From Nocardia terpenica (GTDB lineage Bacteria > Actinomycetota > Actinomycetes > Mycobacteriales > Mycobacteriaceae), in NCBI RefSeq assembly GCF_013186535.1, contig NZ_JABMCZ010000005.1, forward strand, positions 434,001 to 498,000: 64,000 nt of DNA. Direction: 5' to 3'. A model generated the notes under the pieces. The model was not told the origin of the DNA. It was given only the letters and a program-made list of their open reading frames with translations, and ran no database searches. The first letter of the stretch is position 1. The number at the start of each line of letters is the position of its first letter. This document shows, piece after piece, positions 49,755 through 58,827 of this stretch. The translations under genes were made by a program, and so were the position numbers.

Positions 49755-51305
49755 GTGAGTTCCCCCAGCACCCTGCGGTCCGGTGCGCTCTCCCTGGCAT
49801 CCAGCGTGGTGATCGGGGTGGCGTCGGCCGGTCCGGCGTACAGCATCACCGCCACCCTCGGCCTGGTCGCCGCCGCCGTCGGATTGCATGCGCCGGTCAT
49901 CGTGCTGGTGGCGTTCGTGCCGATGCTGCTGGTGGCGCTCGGCTATCGCGAACTGAACCGGGTGGAGCCGGACCCGGGCACCACCTTCGTCTGGGCCACC
50001 CGGGCGTTCGGCCCGTTCACCGGCTGGATGTCGGGCTGGGCGATCGTGGTCTCGGATCTGCTGGTGATGGCCAGCCTGGCGCAGATCAGCGCGCAGTACA
50101 CCTTCCTGCTGCTCGGCGCGCACGGCATCGGCTCGAATCCGACCAGCGGCTGGGTGCTGCTGCTGGGCACCGCGTATCTGGTGGTCATGACGCTGGTCGC
50201 GGTGTGCGGCATCGATGTGTCGGCGCGGCTGCAGTCGGCGCTGCTGGCGGTGGAATTCGGGATGCTGACGGTGTTCTCGCTGATCGCGCTGGGCCGGGTG
50301 CTGACCGGGCACGGGCCGCCGGGGTCGAGCCTGCCGCACCTGTCGTGGTTCGATCCGTTCGCGATCGGCTCGTTCTCCGATTTCGTCACCGCGGTGCTGC
50401 TGATGGTGTTCATCTACTGGGGCTGGGATTCGGCGGTCTCGGTGAATCAGGAGACGGTCGATCCGCGGCATACGCCGGGCCGGTCGGCGGTGCTGTCGAC
50501 GATCACGTTGGTCGCGCTGTATCTGCTGGTCACCGTGGCGGGCCAGGCGTTCGCGGGGGCGGGCACCGAGGGGCTGGGGCTGGCGAATCCGGAGCATGTC
50601 GACGACGTGCTGGGCGCGCTGGGCGGCGCGGTGTTCGGGTCGGGTCCGGTCGGCACCGTGCTGGTGCATCTGCTGTTTCTGATGGTGCTCACCTCGGCGG
50701 CGGCCTCGACCCAGACCACGATCCTGCCCACGGCCCGCACCACCTATTCGATGGCGCTGCACCACGCGCTGCCGAAGTCGTTCGGCCGGATCGATCCGCG
50801 CTGGCTGACCCCGTCGTTCTCGACGATGGTGTTCGGCGGGCTGTCGATCGCGCTGTACGTGGCGCTGAACTTCGTCTCCGGCGGCCGGTTGATCGCGGAG
50901 GCGGTGACGGCCATCGGCATCTCCATCGGCCTGTACTACGGCCTCACCGGGCTCAGCTGCGCGTGGCTCTACCGTCACGAATTCGCTTCCGACGCACGGG
51001 CTTTCGTGATCAAGGGGGTGCTGCCCGCGCTGGGCGGGCTGGCGCTGCTGTTCGCGGCCGGGTGGACGGCGGTCACCTCGTGGACGCCCAAGCCCGGCGA
51101 TCCGGCCTGGCAGCTGCCAATTCCGCCGCACTGGCGCATCGGCGGCACCTTCCTGCTCGGCGTGGGCACGCTGCTGATCGGCGTCCCGCTGTACCTGGTG
51201 CTGGCGCGGGTGATGCCGCGGTTCTTCCGCGGGCAGGTGCTGGCCCGCCGGCTGCCATCGCCGACCGAGGCGGTCGTGTCCGAGGATGCGTTGTCGCGCC
51301 GCTGA
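49755..51305 (+). CDS. APC-superfamily amino acid permease
   Basis: A 516-residue transporter with about 12 membrane segments. The first carries the APC substrate motif in SVVIGVASAGPAYSITATLG (about 18-37). Segment 6 contains MVFIYWGWDSAVSVNQETVD, typical of the actinobacterial permease branch related to cationic amino acid or polyamine carriers. The GTG at 49755 fits a leaderless transcript; the longer frame from 49722 is not supported. The stop lies 6 bases from the convergent peptidase gene's stop. The substrate is unknown. Confidence 0.87.
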   Translation: MSSPSTLRSGALSLASSVVIGVASAGPAYSITATLGLVAAAVGLHAPVIVLVAFVPMLLVALGYRELNRVEPDPGTTFVWATRAFGPFTGWMSGWAIVVSDLLVMASLAQISAQYTFLLLGAHGIGSNPTSGWVLLLGTAYLVVMTLVAVCGIDVSARLQSALLAVEFGMLTVFSLIALGRVLTGHGPPGSSLPHLSWFDPFAIGSFSDFVTAVLLMVFIYWGWDSAVSVNQETVDPRHTPGRSAVLSTITLVALYLLVTVAGQAFAGAGTEGLGLANPEHVDDVLGALGGAVFGSGPVGTVLVHLLFLMVLTSAAASTQTTILPTARTTYSMALHHALPKSFGRIDPRWLTPSFSTMVFGGLSIALYVALNFVSGGRLIAEAVTAIGISIGLYYGLTGLSCAWLYRHEFASDARAFVIKGVLPALGGLALLFAAGWTAVTSWTPKPGDPAWQLPIPPHWRIGGTFLLGVGTLLIGVPLYLVLARVMPRFFRGQVLARRLPSPTEAVVSEDALSRR

Positions 51306-51311
51306 ATTCGC

Positions 51312-53252
51312 TCAGTTCGTCATCGGGAAGGTGGCGCTCCCGGCGTCACCGGACGGGATGATCGGCAGCACCACCGCCGACGGGTGGTCGGCGTCGTGGA
51401 AGATCGTCTGGTTCGCGCCCTGGGCATTCGCGCTCTGCCCGAACGGTTCTCCGGTGTTCGGGTTGGGCGCGTACTGTGGGTAGTCGCTGCTGGAGACCTC
51501 CACGCGGATCCGGTATCCGGCCTTCACCAGGTAGCTGGTGGGCCAGATCTTGATGGTGAGCGGGTACGGCTGCCCCGGCACCATCGGCGTCGGATGGTCG
51601 AGCGAGTCCCGGAACGCGGTCCGCAGGATGCCGTTGTTGAGGTTGACCGAGGATCCGTCGGGCGCGACCGCCACCAGTTTCGCGGTGAAGTCGGTATCGG
51701 TCGCGCTGGAGGCGGCCCACAGCTTCAGCTGGATCGGGCCGGTGATCTCGGTGTCGGACGGCAGCGGGTCGGTGGTGTAGGTCAGCACGTCGGAGCGCTG
51801 TTCCACGGTGTACTGGTCGTAGGGCCCCTGCGGTCCGGTGGAGGCGCCGCAGCAGGAGTGGCCGCCAGCACTGGGCACCGGATTCAACGGGTCGTAGTAG
51901 TAATGGTCGGGCTGCTGCGGATCTTTCGGCTCGCCGGTGACGAGTTTGCCTGCGCGCCCGGCGACTCCGCCGCCGCCGTTGCCGGACAGGTAGTACGTGG
52001 TCCACCGGGTGTTCGGCAGCGGCCAGGCGGTGGCGGTCTTCCAGCGGTTGGCGCCCATGAGGAAATAGTCGACCGTGGGCTTCCCGGCGACCTTGGTGTC
52101 CTTGCCCTTCAGGAAGTGGTCGTACCAGGACAGCATGAGGTCGTTGATCGGGCTGTCGCCGGGCGCGCCCGCGGCGGCGAGCATCGGCGCGGACACATGG
52201 CTGCCCGGCCGCCCCCACCCCACGTGATCCCACGGGCCGATGACCAGGCGCTGATTGCGGCGCGCGTCGTCGCTGCCGCCGTCTTTCACCATGCCCGCGA
52301 AGTTCTCCACCCCGCCCGCGAGGAACGCGTCGTACCAGCCCTCGAAGTCCAGCACCGGCACCTTCACGCTCGCGTACCGGTCGCGGATGCTCCACTGCTT
52401 CCAGTAGTCGTCGCGGGAGGAGTGCCGCATCCAGTCGAAGAACCACGGCGCGACCGCCGGATCGCCCGGATGCATGGGCGGGAACTGCTGATACGGCCGG
52501 TATGCCAGCCATTTCGTGTAGTCGGCGCTGTCGGCCCGCAGCTGTTTGGCGGTGGCGGTGTCGCCGCGATTCTGCGCGGCCGTTGCGCCGATGGTTCCCA
52601 TGGCCCACGGCTCGATGAAGGCCAGCCGGAATTCGCCGCCGTCGTAGGTCCAGCCGTCGTAGTAGTCGGAGGCGGTGTTGGCCGGGACGATCGTGGTCAG
52701 GTGCGGCGGTGCGGCGGTGGCGGCCAGCCACTGGGTGGCCCCGACGTAGGACGAGCCGTACATGCCGACCTTGCCGTCGGATCCGGGCAGCGCCGCGGCC
52801 CACTCCACCGAGTCGTAGCCGTCGTTGCGGTCGTCGGCGAATTCGGTGAACGTGCCACCGGATTTGCCCTGCCCCCGGATGTCCTGGACGACGACGAGGT
52901 AGCAGTGCGAGGCGAACCAGTCCGGCGACTGATAGCGATAAGGCTCGACCTGCGCCTCGGACTTGCCGTACTGGGTGCGCATGAGGATGACCGGCACCGG
53001 ATCCGAGGTCTGCGGCCGGTACACGTCGGCCTGCAGCACCACGCCGTCGCGCATGGTCGCGGGCACGTTCTCCTGCTTGGTGACCGCGCACGGTCCGCGG
53101 CCGGTGGCGGGCGGCCACTTCTCGGCGACGGGCTGTCCGCCACCGCCGGAGGAGGTGCTCGAACCGCCGCAGCCGCCCGCGATCAGCGCCACGGCGGCCG
53201 CGATCGCGCCCGCGCGGACAATTCGATTGCGCCGCTTACGGTTCGACGACAT
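51312..53252 (-). CDS. Secreted X-Pro dipeptidyl-peptidase/CocE-type hydrolase lipoprotein
   Basis: A 646-residue exported protein. A basic start and hydrophobic segment lead to the lipobox IAGGC (Cys28), followed by a Ser/Gly-rich linker. The peptidase S15 domain has the nucleophile in MYGSSYVGATQW, the acid in a loop near DFEGWYD and the histidine in IGPWDHVGWG. A C-terminal jelly-roll domain (about 440-640) completes the CocE-like architecture. It may act on proline peptides or on esters and acylated compounds. ATG 53252 is 6 bases after TACCGT (minus strand); ATG 53255 is one codon longer. Confidence 0.87.
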   Translation of the reverse strand: MSSNRKRRNRIVRAGAIAAAVALIAGGCGGSSTSSGGGGQPVAEKWPPATGRGPCAVTKQENVPATMRDGVVLQADVYRPQTSDPVPVILMRTQYGKSEAQVEPYRYQSPDWFASHCYLVVVQDIRGQGKSGGTFTEFADDRNDGYDSVEWAAALPGSDGKVGMYGSSYVGATQWLAATAAPPHLTTIVPANTASDYYDGWTYDGGEFRLAFIEPWAMGTIGATAAQNRGDTATAKQLRADSADYTKWLAYRPYQQFPPMHPGDPAVAPWFFDWMRHSSRDDYWKQWSIRDRYASVKVPVLDFEGWYDAFLAGGVENFAGMVKDGGSDDARRNQRLVIGPWDHVGWGRPGSHVSAPMLAAAGAPGDSPINDLMLSWYDHFLKGKDTKVAGKPTVDYFLMGANRWKTATAWPLPNTRWTTYYLSGNGGGGVAGRAGKLVTGEPKDPQQPDHYYYDPLNPVPSAGGHSCCGASTGPQGPYDQYTVEQRSDVLTYTTDPLPSDTEITGPIQLKLWAASSATDTDFTAKLVAVAPDGSSVNLNNGILRTAFRDSLDHPTPMVPGQPYPLTIKIWPTSYLVKAGYRIRVEVSSSDYPQYAPNPNTGEPFGQSANAQGANQTIFHDADHPSAVVLPIIPSGDAGSATFPMTN

Positions 53253-53287
53253 CATCCGACGGTAGCACCGATCATGTCGTTCGTGAT

Positions 53288-54781
53288 CTAGTTTTCCGGC
53301 ACACTCGCCGCCGCGCGCGGACCGAACCAGGCCGTCAGCGCCGCCGTCATCCGTTCCGCGTCGTCGCCGGTCGCGCACACGTATCCGTCCGGGCGCACCA
53401 GTATCGCGGCGGCGGACAGGTGGGCGGTGTCGGTGGCGTGGTAGCGCACCCGCCGCCCCCAGTCCGCGGCGATCGAGGCGAAACGATGCCCGGGCGTGGC
53501 GTCCAGCAGCAGGCCGCGGCCGTCGCGGGCCAGGTCGGCCACCCGGGTGCCGTCGCCGAGATCCAGATCGGGCATGCGGTGCCCGGCCCCCGGCCCGAGG
53601 TCGTAGCGCACCGCCAGGCCCGAGATCTTCTCCGAGAGCATCCGATTGGTCTCCGGGATCGCCAGCATCTCGCCCACCGCGCCCCGCAGCGCGAGCACGT
53701 CCGGGTCCTTCCAGGTCAGCACGCCCTGGGCGCGGGTGTTCTCCAGCACCGCGGCCGCGACCGGGTGTCGTTCGCGGTGATAGCTGTCGAGCAGGTCCGG
53801 CGCGGCCCAGCCCTGAACGGCGGCGGCCAGCTTCCAGCCGAGATTGAAGGCGTCCTGCAGGCCGAGGTTCATGCCCTGCCCGCCGAGTGGGGCGTGAATG
53901 TGCGCGGCATCGCCCGCGAGGAAGACGCGGCCGGTCCGGTAGGCGCTCACCTGCCGGGCGGCATCGATGAACCGCGACCCGGACCGCACCTCGCCGACCT
54001 CGATCTCCGGCCCGAAGGCATCGATCAGCGCCTTCTGCACATCCGCGGCGGTAACCGGCGTGTCCCGGTCGACATCGCGCAGATATTCGCCGCCGAAGAC
54101 CAAGCGGTACACGCCGTTTCGCAGCGGCAGCAGGAAGGTGAAGTCGGGCCGGGTCGGGTCGAACACCGGCAGCGCCCACTCCTCGGCGACCCCGTCCGGC
54201 TTGCGGGCGAGGGTGATATCGCAGACCACGGCGGGCATCCGGCCCTCGGTCCCCGGGAAGTCGACGCCGGTGGCCCGCCGCACGGTGCTGCGCCCGCCGT
54301 CGGAGCCCACCAGATACCGTGCGGTGCACCGGTATTCACCGCCCTCGGCGGCGACGACCGCCGTGACCCGATCGTCGGCGGCGTCGAGCCCGGATTCCAG
54401 GCCGACCAGGGTGTGACCGCGGCGCACCTCGACGCCGTGCCGGGCGAGGGCGGCCTCGAGCGCGCGCTCCACGTCGGCCTGCACGATGCCGATCTGATAC
54501 GGGAAGCGGGTGTCGAGCACCGAATAGTCCAGCAGCAGTCCGGCGTAGTGGCCGCCCGGCAGCGGCGGGTACATCGACTCGCCCATGGCATCGAGCAGTC
54601 CGCGCCACTGCAGCACCTCGGCCGAACGCGGTTGCAGATTCAGCGCTTTGGTCTGCCTGCCGCGATCGAGGTCGCGCTCCAGAACGACGGTGTCCACCCC
54701 GGCCAGGCCCAGTTCACAGGCGAGGAACAGTCCCGTCGGGCCGCCCCCGACCACGACGACCTCGGCATCGTATTCAGCCAT
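53288..54781 (-). CDS. FAD-dependent aromatic monooxygenase, second copy
   Basis: A 497-residue PheA/TfdB-type hydroxylase. FAD motif: VVVGGGPTGLFLACELGLAG (about 9-28). DG motif: YLVGSDGGRSTVRRATG. Second FAD motif: RVFLAGDAAHIHAPLGGQGMN. The C-terminal thioredoxin-like region is present. It resembles the enzyme at 17429-18859 but is not next to a regulator. The ATG at 54781 has GGTGGAGG just upstream with short spacing. It follows the AlkX-like gene by 56 bases on the same strand. The substrate is unknown. Confidence 0.86.
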   Translation of the reverse strand: MAEYDAEVVVVGGGPTGLFLACELGLAGVDTVVLERDLDRGRQTKALNLQPRSAEVLQWRGLLDAMGESMYPPLPGGHYAGLLLDYSVLDTRFPYQIGIVQADVERALEAALARHGVEVRRGHTLVGLESGLDAADDRVTAVVAAEGGEYRCTARYLVGSDGGRSTVRRATGVDFPGTEGRMPAVVCDITLARKPDGVAEEWALPVFDPTRPDFTFLLPLRNGVYRLVFGGEYLRDVDRDTPVTAADVQKALIDAFGPEIEVGEVRSGSRFIDAARQVSAYRTGRVFLAGDAAHIHAPLGGQGMNLGLQDAFNLGWKLAAAVQGWAAPDLLDSYHRERHPVAAAVLENTRAQGVLTWKDPDVLALRGAVGEMLAIPETNRMLSEKISGLAVRYDLGPGAGHRMPDLDLGDGTRVADLARDGRGLLLDATPGHRFASIAADWGRRVRYHATDTAHLSAAAILVRPDGYVCATGDDAERMTAALTAWFGPRAAASVPEN

Positions 54782-54837
54782 CCCTCCACCATGCCCGCCG
54801 CGCGACCGGTGAACCACCAATTTGTCCGGCCGGTTGG

Positions 54838-56046
54838 TCAGACCGCGCGCCGCAACGCACCCGCGAGGTCGCCGCGGTCGCCCACCTCGACGGTGTCGAG
54901 CCCCAGCCAGTCCGCCATCTCCCGCAGCGAGCGGGCCAGCTCGGCCGCGATATATCCACCGTCCCTGCCGGTTTCGGCGAAGGCGCCCGGAACGAGCAGG
55001 CGGCCGGAGCCGCGCTCGGCGCGCAGATCGACCCGCGCGACCAGCTCGCCGTCGAGCAGGAACGGGAACACGTAGTAGCCGTGCACGCGCTTGGGTTCGG
55101 GCGTGTAGATCTCGATGCGGTAGTGGAAGTCGAAGAGGCGCTCGGTGCGCGGGCGGAAGAAGATCAGCGGATCGAACGGGCACAGCAGCGCCGCCCCCTG
55201 CACGCGGCGCGGGATGCGTGCGCCCGCGCGCAGATAGGCGGGGCGGTCCCAGCCGTCGACCAGCACCGGTTCCAGCTCCCCCGCGTCGACCAGGTCGGCG
55301 ATGGCCGGTTCGGTCTGGCGGCGGTGCAGCCGGTAGTAGTCGCGCAGGTCGGGTTCGGTGGCGATGCCCAGCGCGTCGGCGGCGCGGCGCACGAGTTCGC
55401 GCACGGCGTCGGCCTCCTCGACCTCGCGGGCGAGCACCTCCGGCGGCAGCACCCGTTCGGCGAGGTCGTAGTGGCGCTGGAAGCCGACCCGCTGGGCGAC
55501 CGAGAGCTCGCCGGTGGCGAACAGCACCTCGCACACCACCTTGGTGTCGCTGTAGTTCCAGCCCCAGTGATCCTTGCTGCGCGGCCGATCCAGCTCCAGA
55601 TGCTTCTCCACCTCGCCCGCCGTGCACGCCCCGAACTCGCCGATCACGTCGAGCACATCCTTGGGCAGGGTCGGATTGCGTTCCAGCACCGAGCGCGCCC
55701 CGCCCCAGCGGCCGTCCCGGTACCGGGTCATCCGCCAGCGCATGAGCGGCCAGTCCTCGACCGGCAGCAGCGCCGCCTCGTGCGCCCAGTATTCGACCAG
55801 CCGCCGCGGCCGCCGGGCGCTGTGGCTCCAGGCCGCCTCGTCGAGCAGGTCGCGGTCGTAGCCGCCGATCCGGCTGAACACCGGGGCATAGTGGGCGCGC
55901 ACCACCGCCGACACCGAATCCAGCTGCAGCAGCTGCGTTTTCTCCAGCACCCGGCCGATGGCGCGGCGGTCGGGCGTGGCGGTGGGCCGCGGCGCGGCGA
56001 AGCCCTGGGCGGCGAGCGCGGTCCGGCGGGCCGCGGCGGCGGTCAT
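54838..56046 (-). CDS. AlkX/YcaQ-type winged-helix DNA glycosylase
   Basis: A 402-residue protein of the HTH_42 family (three winged helices plus a beta-barrel). The catalytic motif reads QLD in KTQLLQLDSVSAVVRAHY (about 42-59), the Gln-x-Asp form I recall for E. coli YcaQ (AlkX), which unhooks interstrand crosslinks, rather than the Gln-x-Gln of AlkZ resistance enzymes. Other conserved parts are EYWAHEAALLP and DHWGWNYSDTK. The ATG at 56046 is taken; GTG 56055 is three codons longer, and the open frame to 56277 has no support. Confidence 0.83.
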   Translation of the reverse strand: MTAAAARRTALAAQGFAAPRPTATPDRRAIGRVLEKTQLLQLDSVSAVVRAHYAPVFSRIGGYDRDLLDEAAWSHSARRPRRLVEYWAHEAALLPVEDWPLMRWRMTRYRDGRWGGARSVLERNPTLPKDVLDVIGEFGACTAGEVEKHLELDRPRSKDHWGWNYSDTKVVCEVLFATGELSVAQRVGFQRHYDLAERVLPPEVLAREVEEADAVRELVRRAADALGIATEPDLRDYYRLHRRQTEPAIADLVDAGELEPVLVDGWDRPAYLRAGARIPRRVQGAALLCPFDPLIFFRPRTERLFDFHYRIEIYTPEPKRVHGYYVFPFLLDGELVARVDLRAERGSGRLLVPGAFAETGRDGGYIAAELARSLREMADWLGLDTVEVGDRGDLAGALRRAV

Positions 56047-56433
56047 GGTACGCACCCCTGCACCATGCCACGCCCCACCGACACCTTCGATCAACACCGG
56101 GCACGCTCGATCCTGCCCGGCAGCTCCCGCGCCAGGTCTTGCGGTGCGGCACAGACGATCCGGCGATTGGGCGCGAGCCGCAGCGCCCCGATCCCTATGG
56201 AAGACAGCAGGCTTCCACACCATCCACGCCCTGACCGACCACACGAACCGCGACACCGCCACCGACCCTGTCGGCACAGCTGCTGAGAACCATCGGCAAG
56301 CGGATCGGCGAGACGGCGATCACGACTCCATAACCGCCGCCCGGGATTGATTCCTCCCCCGCCCGGCTCGGATCTGCTACGTTTGGTCAAACGATACATT
56401 CGTGTATCCGATGCGTCGAGCGAGGAGGATTCC
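56047..56433. other. Divergent intergenic region with a TetR-like operator near its right end
   Basis: This 387-base region separates the AlkX-like gene and the flavoprotein gene. Short frames in it have no ribosome sites or recognisable products. The only clear feature is the palindrome at 56393-56408. Confidence 0.6.
56393..56408. promoter_or_regulatory. Palindromic operator before the KstD-like gene
   Basis: GATACA-TTCG-TGTATC is a perfect inverted repeat with 6-base arms, of the kind bound by TetR-family regulators. It ends 25 bases before the GTG at 56434. No TetR gene is next to it, so the regulator must be encoded elsewhere. Confidence 0.6.
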
Positions 56434-58104
56434 GTGGCTCCGTCAGTGCAACCGGATGTTGTCGTGGTGGGGGGCGGGCTGGCCGGGCTCGTGGCCGCGT
56501 ACGAGCTGACGCGGGCCGGGCGGCGGGTGCTGATCGTGGATCAGGAGAACCGCAATAATCTTGGCGGGCAGGCGTACTGGTCGCTGGGCGGGCTGTTCTT
56601 CGTGGACAGTCCGGAGCAGCGGCGGATGGGGGTGAAGGACTCCTTCGAGTTGGCCTGGCAGGACTGGCAGGGGTCGGCGGGATTCGATCGCGACGACGAG
56701 GATCTGTGGGCGCGCCGCTGGGCCCGGGCCTATGTCGAGTTCGCCACCACCGAGAAACGGCAGTACCTGCGCGACCTCGGCCTGCGGGTGACGCCGGTGG
56801 TCGGGTGGGCCGAGCGCGGCGGCGCGCTGGCCGACGGCCACGGCAATTCGGTGCCCCGGTTCCATCTGACCTGGGGCACCGGGCCGGAGGTCGTGCGGGT
56901 GTTCCGGGAGCCGGTGCTGGCCGCCGAACGGCACGGCCTGGTCGAGTTCGCCTTCCGCCACCGCGTCAACGAACTGATCGTCGAGGACGGCGCGGTGGTC
57001 GGGGTGCGCGGCAGCGTGCTCGAGCCCACCGATCTCGATCGCGGGGTGACCTCGTCGCGAACCGCGGTGGGCGAGTTCGAGTTCCGCGCCCGCGCGGTCA
57101 TCGTGTCCTCGGGCGGCATCGGCCACAATCACGAGCTGATCCGCGCGAACTGGCCCACCGAGCGCCTGGGCCCCTGCCCGCGAACGATGATCAGCGGTGT
57201 GCCCGCGCACGTGGACGGCCGCATGCTCGGCATCACCGAGGCGGCGGGTGGCCGCATCGTGAACCGGGATCGCATGTGGCACTACACCGAAGGCATCAAC
57301 AACTGGGACCCGATCTGGCCCGACCACGCCATCCGCATCATCCCCGGGCCCTCGTCGCTGTGGTTCGACGCCACCGGAAAGCGTTTGCCCGCACCGTGTT
57401 TCCCGGGTTTCGATACCAACGCCACCATGAAGGCGATCCTGTCCACCGGGTACGACTACTCCTGGTTCGTGCTCACCCAGTCCATCATCGAGAAGGAGTT
57501 CGCGCTGTCGGGCTCCGAGCAGAACCCGGACATCACCGGCAAGGATCTGGCACTGACGCTGCGCAGCCGAGTGGCCAAGGGCGCGCCGGGTCCGGTGGAG
57601 GCGTTCAAGCGGCACGGCGTCGACTTCGTGGTCGCCGACACGCTGGGCGAACTGGTGGCCGGTATGAACAAGATCACTCGGGGACCGCGGCTGGACCTCG
57701 CCGACCTGGAGCGCCAGATCGTCGCGCGGGACCGGGAACTGGCCAACAAATACGGCAAGGACGCACAACTCATGGCGGTGTCGAACGCACGCCATTCGCT
57801 CGGCGACAAGCTCGGCCGGGTCGCCGCACCGCACCGCATCCTGGACCCCGCGCACGGCCCGCTCATCGCGGTCCGCCTCAACATCCTCACCCGAAAAACG
57901 CTGGGCGGCTTGCAGACCGACCTGGATTCGCGGGTGCTGCGGGCCGACGGCGACCCGTTCCCGGGCCTGTACGCGGCCGGTGAGGTGGCCGGGTTCGGCG
58001 GCGGCGGCGTGCACGGCTACAACGCGCTGGAGGGCACCTTCCTCGGCGGATGCATCTTCTCCGGCCGGGCCGCCGGCCGTGCCCTGGTGCGCGCGCTGCG
58101 CTGA
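56434..58104 (+). CDS. KstD-like FAD-binding dehydrogenase
   Basis: A 556-residue flavoprotein of the fumarate reductase/3-ketosteroid dehydrogenase superfamily. The N-terminal FAD fold is VVVVGGGLAGLVAAYELTRAG (about 9-29, first 20 conserved), with LIVDQENRNNLGGQAYWSLG. The C-terminal FAD segment is LYAAGEVAGFGGGGVHGYNA. It belongs to the actinobacterial 'FAD-binding dehydrogenase' group (Rv0785-like) rather than being a proven KstD. The GTG at 56434 has GAGGAGGA upstream. The operator palindrome indicates specific regulation. A HAD gene follows 14 bases later but with its own -10 box. Confidence 0.87.
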   Translation: MAPSVQPDVVVVGGGLAGLVAAYELTRAGRRVLIVDQENRNNLGGQAYWSLGGLFFVDSPEQRRMGVKDSFELAWQDWQGSAGFDRDDEDLWARRWARAYVEFATTEKRQYLRDLGLRVTPVVGWAERGGALADGHGNSVPRFHLTWGTGPEVVRVFREPVLAAERHGLVEFAFRHRVNELIVEDGAVVGVRGSVLEPTDLDRGVTSSRTAVGEFEFRARAVIVSSGGIGHNHELIRANWPTERLGPCPRTMISGVPAHVDGRMLGITEAAGGRIVNRDRMWHYTEGINNWDPIWPDHAIRIIPGPSSLWFDATGKRLPAPCFPGFDTNATMKAILSTGYDYSWFVLTQSIIEKEFALSGSEQNPDITGKDLALTLRSRVAKGAPGPVEAFKRHGVDFVVADTLGELVAGMNKITRGPRLDLADLERQIVARDRELANKYGKDAQLMAVSNARHSLGDKLGRVAAPHRILDPAHGPLIAVRLNILTRKTLGGLQTDLDSRVLRADGDPFPGLYAAGEVAGFGGGGVHGYNALEGTFLGGCIFSGRAAGRALVRALR

Positions 58105-58105
58105 C

Positions 58106-58111
58106 TACGAT
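58106..58111 (+). promoter_or_regulatory. -10 box for the first HAD gene
   Basis: TACGAT, just after the upstream stop, ends 7 bases before the ATG at 58119, suggesting a leaderless transcript in addition to read-through. Confidence 0.5.
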
Positions 58112-58118
58112 CGTGATC

Positions 58119-58826
58119 ATGAGTCACGGACCGCAAGCGCTGTTGTTCGACGTGCAGGGCACCGCAACGGATTTCCATTCCACCATCACCCGCGAGGCGC
58201 ACCGCATCGCCGGTAGCCGCTATCCGGACCGGGACTGGGCGGCATTCGTGAACGACTGGCGCGCCGCGTATTCCAGCGGGCTGCGGTCGATCGGCACCTC
58301 GGCGGAAAAATGGACCAGCGTCGAATCGGTCTACCGCACCGCGCTCGACGACCTGCTCGACCGGCACGGGATGGACCTGTCCGAGTCCGAGCGGCACGAG
58401 CTCACCGGCGCGTGGAAACGCCTGGACCCGTGGCCCGATGCGGTCGCCGGGCTCACCCGGCTGCGCGGCGCGTACACCCTCGCCACGCTGTCCAATGCCG
58501 ATGTGAACGCGGTGGTCAGCATCTCCCGGCACTGCGACTTTCCCTGGCACGCGGTCTTCGCCGCGGAGATGGCCGGGGCGTTCAAACCCGACCCGCGCAC
58601 CTACCACCTGGCGGCGGGCTACCTCGGGCTCGCCCCGGCCGAGATCATGATGGTGGCGAGCCACAAGTACGACATCCGGGCCGCGGCCGCCCTCGGCTTC
58701 CGCACCGCATTCGTCGCCCGCCCCCGCGAATTCGGCGACCCCAGCCTCGCCGACATCGAGTTCTCCGACGAATTCGACATCAACGCCACCGATTTCCTGG
58801 ATCTGGCCGAACAACTCGACTGCTGA
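58119..58826 (+). CDS. HAD hydrolase, type II 2-haloacid dehalogenase-like
   Basis: A 235-residue HAD-superfamily enzyme. The nucleophile is in LLFDVQGTATDFHSTITRE (Asp10), motif II is ATLSNAD, the lysine is in FKPDPRTYHL and motif III is MVASHKYDIRAAAALG. The overall pattern follows L-2-haloacid dehalogenases, although FDVFGT is more usual than FDVQGT. It may hydrolyse a small haloacid or a phosphate ester. It is convergent with the second HAD gene, one base between the stops. Confidence 0.83.
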   Translation: MSHGPQALLFDVQGTATDFHSTITREAHRIAGSRYPDRDWAAFVNDWRAAYSSGLRSIGTSAEKWTSVESVYRTALDDLLDRHGMDLSESERHELTGAWKRLDPWPDAVAGLTRLRGAYTLATLSNADVNAVVSISRHCDFPWHAVFAAEMAGAFKPDPRTYHLAAGYLGLAPAEIMMVASHKYDIRAAAALGFRTAFVARPREFGDPSLADIEFSDEFDINATDFLDLAEQLDC

Positions 58827-58827
58827 C

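Noticed and set aside
55958..56350. Short plus-strand frame in the AlkX/flavoprotein gap
   Set aside because: Mostly antisense to the AlkX-like gene, with no ribosome site, box or recognisable product.
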